Positions 58,721-64,000 of a DNA stretch of 64,000 nt are shown here, piece by piece; position 1 is the stretch's first letter; every line of letters begins with the position of its first letter. Source of the stretch: Pseudonocardia thermophila (GTDB lineage Bacteria > Actinomycetota > Actinomycetes > Mycobacteriales > Pseudonocardiaceae). The position numbers and the translations under genes were made by a program. Below the pieces are notes generated by a model that saw only the letters and a list, made by a program, of their open reading frames with translations, ran no database searches and was not told the origin of the DNA. Location of the stretch: NCBI RefSeq assembly GCF_900142365.1, contig NZ_FRAP01000012.1:1-64000 (forward strand). The letters are read 5' to 3'.

Positions 58721-59578
58721 TCAGAAGAAGCGGGCGGCGCCCAGCACCGACAGCACGACGACGAGCACCCCGAGCCCGCCGAGCAGCGCGGCCTGCAGGG
58801 CGGTGCGGCCGCTGCGCGGGGTGTAGACGACCGCCGCGGTGGCAGCGGCGCCGGCCAGCGCCCCGCCGAGGTGCGCGATCAGCGAGATGCCGGGCACGAC
58901 GACGCTGATCACGATGTTGATGAGGATCGTGGGCAGGATGACGCTCACCGGCAGGCGCATCCGGATGAGCACCACGAGGAACGCCCCGAGCAGGCCGAAG
59001 ACCGCGCCGGAGGCACCGGCGACCACCCCACCTGCCGGGTAGAACAGCATGCAGGCGGCCGAGGCGCCCACGAGCGAGATCAGGTAGATCGCGAGGAAGC
59101 GCCAGCGGCCGAGCACGGGCTCCTGCTGCACGCCGAGCATCCACAGCGCGAGCATGTTGAGCGCGATGTGGACCAGGCCGAAGTGCAGGAACCCACTGGT
59201 GACCACCCGCCACCACTCGCCCTCCGCGACGAACCCGGGGACGAGCGCGAACCGGTAGAAGAGCTCCGAACCGGTGACGCCCATGATGCTGCGGGCCTGC
59301 ACGATGCAGCCGGCGAACACCAACAGGTTGAGCCCGATGAGGGCGGCGGTGACCCGCGGGCGGCCGCGCGCCGGGCGAGCGCCCGCCACCGTCGTGCCGG
59401 TGCGGACCGACCGGCGGCCCTCGGCCACGCAGTCGACGCACTGGTAGCCGACCGCCGCCTCGCGCAGGCACTCCGGGCAGGCCGGACGGCCGCACCGGGT
59501 GCACGACAACCCGGTGGGCCGGTCCGGGTGGCGGACGCAGACCGCCGGTGCGGCCGGCGGGCCCGCGGGATGGGTCAC
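58721..59578 (-). CDS. Rhomboid-family intramembrane serine protease
   Basis: A 285-residue protein. An N-terminal zinc-binding region has CVRHPDRPTGLSCTRCGRPACPECL and CVDCVAEG. The rhomboid domain follows, with the catalytic serine in AGASGAVFGLLGAF and the histidine in LIAHLGGALAGA, plus HFGLVHIALNMLALWMLG. It cleaves transmembrane substrates within the bilayer. It is convergent with the PH-domain gene and lies near ppiA. Confidence 0.93.
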   Translation of the reverse strand: MTHPAGPPAAPAVCVRHPDRPTGLSCTRCGRPACPECLREAAVGYQCVDCVAEGRRSVRTGTTVAGARPARGRPRVTAALIGLNLLVFAGCIVQARSIMGVTGSELFYRFALVPGFVAEGEWWRVVTSGFLHFGLVHIALNMLALWMLGVQQEPVLGRWRFLAIYLISLVGASAACMLFYPAGGVVAGASGAVFGLLGAFLVVLIRMRLPVSVILPTILINIVISVVVPGISLIAHLGGALAGAAATAAVVYTPRSGRTALQAALLGGLGVLVVVLSVLGAARFF

Positions 59579-59627
59579 GTGCTCCTCCTCGTCACAGGCG
59601 CGCCGGACCGATCGGTCCGAACCGCCG

Positions 59628-60152
59628 TCAGCCGACGACGACGCTCTCGATGACCACGTCGGTCAGCGGCCGGTCGTTGCGGTCGGTCGGGGTGGTGGCG
59701 ATCGCGTCGACGACCGCACGGGACTCAGCGTCGGCGACCTCACCGAAGATGGTGTGCCGCCGGTTCAGGTGCGGCGTGGGGCCCACCGTGATGAAGAACT
59801 GCGAGCCATTCGTGTTCGGGCCGGCGTTCGCCATGGCCAGCAGGTACGGCCGGTCGAACTTGAGGTCCGGCGCGAACTCGTCGGCGAACTGGTAGCCGGG
59901 ACCACCGCGCCCGGTCCCCGTCGGGTCGCCACCCTGGATCATGAACCCGCTGATCACCCGGTGGAAGATCGACCCGTCGTAGAACGGGCCGGAGGTGCCA
60001 CCGGACGCGTTCGGACGGTTGTAGGGCTTCGTCCCGGTCGCGAGCCCCACGAAGTTGGCCACCGTCTTCGGGGCGTGGTCGGGGAAGAGCGTGAGCCGGA
60101 TGTCGCCCTTGTTCGTCCGCAGCGTCGCGGTGTGCTTGCTTGGTTCGGTCAC
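59628..60152 (-). CDS. ppiA: Cyclophilin-type peptidyl-prolyl isomerase
   Basis: A 174-residue cyclophilin. Signature segments are [45 protein letters not shown] and HTIFGEV. It assists protein folding by isomerising proline bonds. No signal peptide is present, so it is cytosolic, like mycobacterial PpiA. The GTG at 60150-60152 overlaps the upstream hydrolase stop by 4 bp. Confidence 0.96.
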   Translation of the reverse strand: MTEPSKHTATLRTNKGDIRLTLFPDHAPKTVANFVGLATGTKPYNRPNASGGTSGPFYDGSIFHRVISGFMIQGGDPTGTGRGGPGYQFADEFAPDLKFDRPYLLAMANAGPNTNGSQFFITVGPTPHLNRRHTIFGEVADAESRAVVDAIATTPTDRNDRPLTDVVIESVVVG

Positions 60153-61333
60153 CTGCCCATCGTGCCAGGCCGGGACACCGGGCGGTCGGCCAGCACCGAG
60201 GCCAGGAAGTCGCGGACGACCCGCTCGTAGGCCTGCGGATCCGCGTTCCACGACGCGGTGTGCTCCACCCCGTCCACCTCGAGGTAGCGCACGTCCCAGC
60301 CCAGCGCGGGAGCCGCCTCGGCGAGCGCACGACTCGCCGACGCCGGCACGACCGTGTCCGGTTTCGAGTGCACGACCAGCGTCGGCGGGCGGACCGCGGG
60401 CGGGCGGGCCACCAGGTCGAAGTGGGCGAAGTCGATGCCGACGCGGCGGCGGGTGAAACCGGCGACGAAGACGATCAGCCCAGTGGGCAACCACCGGTTG
60501 CGCGCCTGCAGCCGCAGCGTCGCCAGCCAGTCCACCAGCGGCGCGTCCCAGACCACCGCGGCGACGCGGGATGCCAGCGAGGAACGGTTCAGCAGGGCCG
60601 CGGTGATGGCGCCGCCCATCGACCACGCGTACAGCACGACGCGCCGCGCCCCGCGGTCGATCGCGAACCGCATCGCCGCCTCGACGTCGAGCCACTCCGT
60701 GTCGCCGAGGTGCATCAGCCCGTCCGGGCTCGGCGGCGCGCCCTCGTCGACATCGTTGCGGTAGGTGATCACCAGGCCGGTGCAGCCCAGGTCGTGGATG
60801 GTGGGCAGGATCCGCAGCGCCTCACGCCGCCAGCCGTGGCGGCCGTGCACGAAGATCACCCAGTCGTCGGCGGCGTCCCCGGTGCCCGGTACGAGCCACG
60901 CCGGGCAGTCCCCGACCGGCCCGGACACGGCCACCTCGCGGAACTCGAGGCCGCGCGCTGACGGGTCCGGATCGAACACGCCGGCGTCCAGAGCGGCGGG
61001 TCCCGGAGGCGGCACGGGACCGCCCAGCAGCGGTCGCACCACCTCGCGGTCGTCGGCCTTCAGCACGGGTCCGACGCGGCAGAGACCGTCGGCGTAGCGC
61101 AACCCCCATGTGCCGGGCTGCACGGACAGCCGGGTCGCCCGCAGCACCACCTCGTCCTCGTCGGCCCGCAGCACCTCGTCGAGGAACAGGTTCCGCCTGC
61201 GCACGTCGGTGAGCAGCACCGAGTACCACCACGAGATGCCGAGCGTGGCACCCAGTGCGGCCGATCCTGCGAGCGCAGCTCCGCCGATCCGCCGGAGGAC
61301 CCCACGTGATCGACGCCACATTTGTTCAGTCAT
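60149..61333 (-). CDS. Alpha/beta hydrolase with N-terminal membrane anchor
   Basis: A 394-residue protein. A hydrophobic N-terminal helix (about 17-38) suggests membrane attachment. The alpha/beta hydrolase domain (about 150-390) has the nucleophile elbow [11 protein letters not shown] (serine), an acidic residue in [15 protein letters not shown] and a catalytic histidine in [10 protein letters not shown]. Family members with this architecture in actinobacteria are uncharacterised esterase/acylase-like proteins. It overlaps ppiA by 4 bp and is probably co-transcribed with it. Confidence 0.85.
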   Translation of the reverse strand: MTEQMWRRSRGVLRRIGGAALAGSAALGATLGISWWYSVLLTDVRRRNLFLDEVLRADEDEVVLRATRLSVQPGTWGLRYADGLCRVGPVLKADDREVVRPLLGGPVPPPGPAALDAGVFDPDPSARGLEFREVAVSGPVGDCPAWLVPGTGDAADDWVIFVHGRHGWRREALRILPTIHDLGCTGLVITYRNDVDEGAPPSPDGLMHLGDTEWLDVEAAMRFAIDRGARRVVLYAWSMGGAITAALLNRSSLASRVAAVVWDAPLVDWLATLRLQARNRWLPTGLIVFVAGFTRRRVGIDFAHFDLVARPPAVRPPTLVVHSKPDTVVPASASRALAEAAPALGWDVRYLEVDGVEHTASWNADPQAYERVVRDFLASVLADRPVSRPGTMGR

Positions 61334-61528
61334 CCATTCCGTCCACGTTCACGTCAAGCAACACCACGCCACTCAAGCGTGTGAAACCGGGTCTGACCTG
61401 CGGTTACGTCGCCACCGATTCGGGTGAAGAATGCGCCGATTCTCCCGATTCGCACAACCCCCGTCCCCCGCCGTTCGTTCTCGGACCTGAATCTTCATGC
61501 TCCCCAGCCTTGAAGGGAACTGCCACAC
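61334..61528. other. Divergent intergenic region upstream of a secreted-protein gene
   Basis: The 195-bp gap must hold promoters for both the leftward hydrolase and the rightward secreted protein. An unusually AT-richer stretch for this genome lies around 61320-61380. I could not identify convincing sigma-factor boxes or a riboswitch. Confidence 0.45.
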
Positions 61529-62002
61529 ATGAGCAGCTTCGCTCGCCGCAGCATCCGCGTCACCGCTGCAGCAGCCGGCATCGCGGCGCTCGGCGTCGGG
61601 TTCGCCGGCCAGGCGCTCGCCGCACCGAGCCTCCCTGAGGTCCCCGAGCTGCCGGCTGTCGACCCGGCCGCGCTCCCCTCGGTCGACTCCGTCCCGGGGC
61701 TCGACTCGTTCACGCAGGTCGTCGACACGGTGCAGTCCTCCACGCCCTCGGTGACGGACCTGCCGGACGCCTTCCACTTCGAGGTCCCGACCGTCGACAC
61801 CGGGGCCTTCGAGACCGGGTCCGTCGACCCGACGTCGGCGCTCCCGTCGCTCGACGTCCCGACCGAGCTCGCCGCCGCCTCCCTGCCGAGCGCGGACGTC
61901 GCTTCGTTCAACGGGTCGGTCAACGACTACCAGGTGAGCAACCCGGCGCTGCCGAGCCTCGACTCCCTCACCGGCCTGACCTCGCAGCTGCCCAGCCTGT
62001 GA
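61529..62002 (+). CDS. Small secreted protein, unknown family
   Basis: A 157-residue protein with a clear Sec-type signal peptide (RRSIRVTAAAAGIAALGVGF, cleavage likely after GQALA). The mature protein is rich in Leu-Pro-Ser and Val-Asp segments, with repeated LPSxD-like and LPxVD-like words and no cysteine. I do not recognise a family. It may be a secreted structural or surface protein. A long hairpin follows the gene. Confidence 0.75.
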   Translation: MSSFARRSIRVTAAAAGIAALGVGFAGQALAAPSLPEVPELPAVDPAALPSVDSVPGLDSFTQVVDTVQSSTPSVTDLPDAFHFEVPTVDTGAFETGSVDPTSALPSLDVPTELAAASLPSADVASFNGSVNDYQVSNPALPSLDSLTGLTSQLPSL

Positions 62003-62063
62003 GGGCCGTGTCGGGGATTTCGCGGCGACAGCGGCGTCCCTGACGGACCTCCCCGGCGGTTCC

Positions 62064-62118
62064 GCGCAGACGACCCGCCACTGCGACTCCGAGAGTCCGC
62101 GGTGGCGGGTCGTTGCGC
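62064..62118. terminator. Long hairpin after the secreted-protein gene
   Basis: ACGACCCGCCAC (62070-62081) pairs perfectly with GTGGCGGGTCGT (62102-62113). Outer bases GCGCA (62064-62068) pair with TGCGC (62114-62118), leaving one bulged G. Inner partial pairing extends the loop side. It lies about 60 bp downstream of the stop and is a plausible terminator. Confidence 0.6.
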
Positions 62119-62226
62119 CTGCGCGGTTCCACAGCTCATGACCTCGCAGGTCATCGACCCGCAGCGGGTGCCGGACCGAGAGTGGGTGCCGTCGGACGAA
62201 CCGGACCACCCATCTCGGAGGCACCC

Positions 62227-62646
62227 ATGACCGCCATCACCGCGTCCCTCACCCGCATCGCCTCGACCGCCGACGGCGGCCGGCTGCTGCGCGTGGCGCT
62301 GCGCGTCGACGCGCTCGCCTCCGGTGTGCTCGGCCTCGCCGGCCTGGTGGCCGCCCCGGCCATCGCCGAGCTCACCGGTGCTCCCGCCCCGGTCCTGCGC
62401 GGGGTGGGCGGCTTCCTCGTCCTGTTCGCGATCGCGCTGCTCGTGCTCGCCGCCCGCGTAGCGCCGCCGGTGGCGGGCTCGCGGGCCGTCGTCGTGGTGA
62501 ACGTCTGCTGGGTGCTGGGCAGCATCGCCGTGGCGCTGCTCGCCCCGCTCACCGTGCTGGGTACCGTGCTCGTGCTGGTGCAGGCGATCGGCGTCGCCCT
62601 GTTCGCCGACCTGCAGTGGCTGGGCATCCGGCGGGCCACGGCGTGA
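62227..62646 (+). CDS. Small four-helix membrane protein, unknown family
   Basis: A 139-residue integral membrane protein with four hydrophobic segments and a short cytoplasmic N-terminus (MTAITASLTRIASTADGGR). The ATG at 62227 has GGAGG upstream. The Ala/Val/Leu-rich composition gives no family clue. It could be a DoxX- or DUF-type small membrane protein. It is encoded alone, with a 215-bp gap before the next gene. Confidence 0.7.
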   Translation: MTAITASLTRIASTADGGRLLRVALRVDALASGVLGLAGLVAAPAIAELTGAPAPVLRGVGGFLVLFAIALLVLAARVAPPVAGSRAVVVVNVCWVLGSIAVALLAPLTVLGTVLVLVQAIGVALFADLQWLGIRRATA

Positions 62647-62861
62647 CCGGGCCGAGGACGGACCGCGCTCGCCCCTCGATCGTCACACAGCGACGGCCAC
62701 CGGCACCGCTGTGTTCCCGCCCGCCCGGCGAGGTGGCCTCGCCGCACCTCCGGGCCGGCCCCGGGGATGAGATTTTGCCCTCAGTTTGCCCAGTTTCGGC
62801 CACGTGTCATTAACCTCACCCCGCCCACATGCCCACCTCCTGTGTCGTAGGCGGCGAACGA
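62647..62861. other. Intergenic region before the GNAT-fold gene
   Basis: No gene is visible. An AT-rich patch for this genome at about 62768-62815 (GATTTTGCCC, TTTGCCCAG, GTCATTAACC) is a likely promoter area for the GNAT-fold gene, but I cannot assign -35 and -10 boxes with confidence. Confidence 0.4.
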
Positions 62862-64000
62862 ATGAGCGTGGTCGACGTGCCGATGTGCGCCGACGGGTCC
62901 GACCGGACCCCACGAGTCGTGCAGGACCGCACCGTGCTGGCGCAGCTGGGCGCCGCGCTCGACGCCCTCCACGACGCCGTCGGCACACACATCATGGCCC
63001 GCCGCACGTGGCTGCAGACCTGCCTCGACCACGACACCCGCTACGAGCCGCTGGCCGTCGTCGTCCCGGGCCCGGACGACAGCATCGAGGCCGTGGCGCT
63101 GCTGGCCGTACGCCGTCGCGGCCGCCGCGCGTCGATCGTCGCGCTCGGCCACGGCCACTCGGACGTCTCGGCGTTCCCCGCCCGCACCCCGGCCGTCGCG
63201 GCGGCGCTCGCCGACGCGGTCGTGGAGATGCTGGTCGCGCGGCGCGGCTCGTGGACGCTGCGGGTGCGCCACATCGACCGCGGCGACCCCGTGGCAGCCC
63301 GGATCGCAGCCCGGCTGCGGCACGGCTGGCTCGTCCCCGGCGGCACCTCCCCCTGCCTCGTCCTGACCCCCGGCCGCGACCTGCGCTCCTACGTCGGCAA
63401 GCACTACGTGAAGAACCGCAGGCGCCGGCTGGCGAAGATCGCCGAGCTCGGGCACCCCGTGGTGGAGGAGATCACCCGCGATCCCGACGCGATCGCCGCG
63501 GCCCTCCCGGAGATCGTCGACATCTGCCGGATGCGCGACCTCGCCAAGGGCCGCACCGGGATGGTGGCCACCCCGGAGGGCGCCGCCCGGTTCCGCGACG
63601 CCGTCCTGGCACACGCCCGCGAGGGACGGATGCTCCTGCTCACCGCCCGCATCGGCGACGCGCTCGCCGGTTACGCGCTCTGCTTCGTCGACGGCACCGT
63701 CGTGCGGGTGTGGAACTGCCGCTTCGACCCGGCTTGGTCGGCGTACGGCATCGGCCAGATCTGCCGGGCCGCGCTCATCGACCACGCGATCGCCACCGGG
63801 CTGACCAGCGTGGACTGGATGCTGGGCAACGAGCCGTACAAGCAGGCGCTCAGCAACGCCAGCCGGCCCGCCGAGGACTTGTTCGCCGCGTCCGGGCTGC
63901 TGCTCGCGATGCTGACCCGCCTGGGACTGCTGGTGCGGGCCTGGGCGCGCACCGCCACCGCCGACGACGCCGACCCGCCGCGTTGGGTCCGGATCGTGCG
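62862..64000 (+). CDS. GNAT-fold acyltransferase of the CelD/BcsL or FemAB-like type (runs off the window)
   Basis: The frame opens at ATG 62862-62864 and stays open to the right edge, so at least 379 residues are present and the C-terminus is missing. It resembles a GNAT_acetyltransf_6/CelD-like protein. The segment YVGKHYVKNRRRRLAKI near residue 180 is a conserved basic stretch, and the C-terminal GNAT part has LTARIGDALAGYALCFVDG and WSAYGIGQICRAALIDHAI. Family members acylate or aminoacylate cell-envelope compounds. The nearby cell-wall genes make an envelope role plausible, but that is inference. Confidence 0.8.
   Translation, partial: MSVVDVPMCADGSDRTPRVVQDRTVLAQLGAALDALHDAVGTHIMARRTWLQTCLDHDTRYEPLAVVVPGPDDSIEAVALLAVRRRGRRASIVALGHGHSDVSAFPARTPAVAAALADAVVEMLVARRGSWTLRVRHIDRGDPVAARIAARLRHGWLVPGGTSPCLVLTPGRDLRSYVGKHYVKNRRRRLAKIAELGHPVVEEITRDPDAIAAALPEIVDICRMRDLAKGRTGMVATPEGAARFRDAVLAHAREGRMLLLTARIGDALAGYALCFVDGTVVRVWNCRFDPAWSAYGIGQICRAALIDHAIATGLTSVDWMLGNEPYKQALSNASRPAEDLFAASGLLLAMLTRLGLLVRAWARTATADDADPPRWVRIV

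Noticed and set aside
61334..61528. c-di-AMP (ydaO-type) riboswitch before the secreted protein
   Set aside because: A GATTCGGGTGAA-like segment hints at it, but the conserved paired and junction sequences could not be found.

Overview
The window is high-GC DNA with frequent GTG starts and tightly overlapping genes. The gene content and codon use point to a mycelial or coryneform-relative actinomycete, most likely Pseudonocardiaceae (Pseudonocardia-like; this is an inference from content, not a database match). The right third carries the classical actinobacterial cell-division and peptidoglycan kinase locus: tRNA-Leu, fhaA, fhaB, pstP, rodA, pbpA, pknA, pknB, pabA/trpG, crgA, a PH-domain gene, a rhomboid gene and ppiA. 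In mycobacteria this block lies within a few tens of kb of dnaA/oriC, so oriC is probably not far beyond the right edge. No prophage, insertion sequence, CRISPR array or rRNA operon is visible.

Layout. 0-4.4 kb: a HAD phosphatase, a DOPA-type extradiol dioxygenase, and a three-gene cassette (YgiB/YjfM-like protein, glutathionylspermidine-synthase-like ATP-grasp enzyme, DUF350 membrane protein). 4.5-14.9 kb: a septum-formation protein, a zincin, phenylalanine biosynthesis (pheA with a phosphatase and a conserved partner), an iron-box-controlled DUF2470 gene, small membrane proteins, a CPBP protease, a SEC-C protein, a P450 and a rhodanese. 14.9-22.7 kb: a carboxylate symporter region. A decayed DUF485-ActP pair lies beside an intact symporter, whose DUF485-like partner is fused to a long proline-rich domain and which is linked to a LytS/LytTR two-component pair. 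22.7-31.1 kb: DNA repair (Fpg/Nei, Ogt), a TetR regulator with a very large palindromic operator, a frameshifted sugar-dehydrogenase-type lipoprotein, MsrA, gamma-glutamyltransferase and a TM0106-type nuclease. 31-35.4 kb: a coiled-coil protein and a copper-handling operon (YcnI, CopC, CopD). 35.5-46.6 kb: a flavoprotein disulfide reductase, a thioesterase-like protein, a three-gene set (alcohol dehydrogenase, amidohydrolase, DUF59 protein) that normally accompanies propane/acetone-type diiron monooxygenases, a methyltransferase, a membrane pseudokinase, a MetE-like enzyme, an F420-type oxidoreductase and an IclR regulator. 46.6-64 kb: tRNA-Leu, the kinase/cell-wall operon, crgA, rhomboid, ppiA and several secreted or membrane proteins. 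A GNAT-fold gene runs off the right end.

The cell-wall operon is a coherent signalling unit. PknA and PknB phosphorylate division proteins, FhaA and FhaB read the phosphothreonines, PstP reverses the reaction, RodA and PbpA polymerise and cross-link peptidoglycan, and CrgA regulates the septum. The non-coding DNA is also notable. It holds arrays of a GGACTCGCC core at a 21-bp period in two convergent intergenic regions, a two-copy hairpin family (about 89% identical) placed just after stop codons, a predicted three-way-junction RNA, a perfect 24-bp-arm hairpin, a 43-bp TetR-type palindrome, an IdeR/DmdR iron box and a pair of DnaA boxes.
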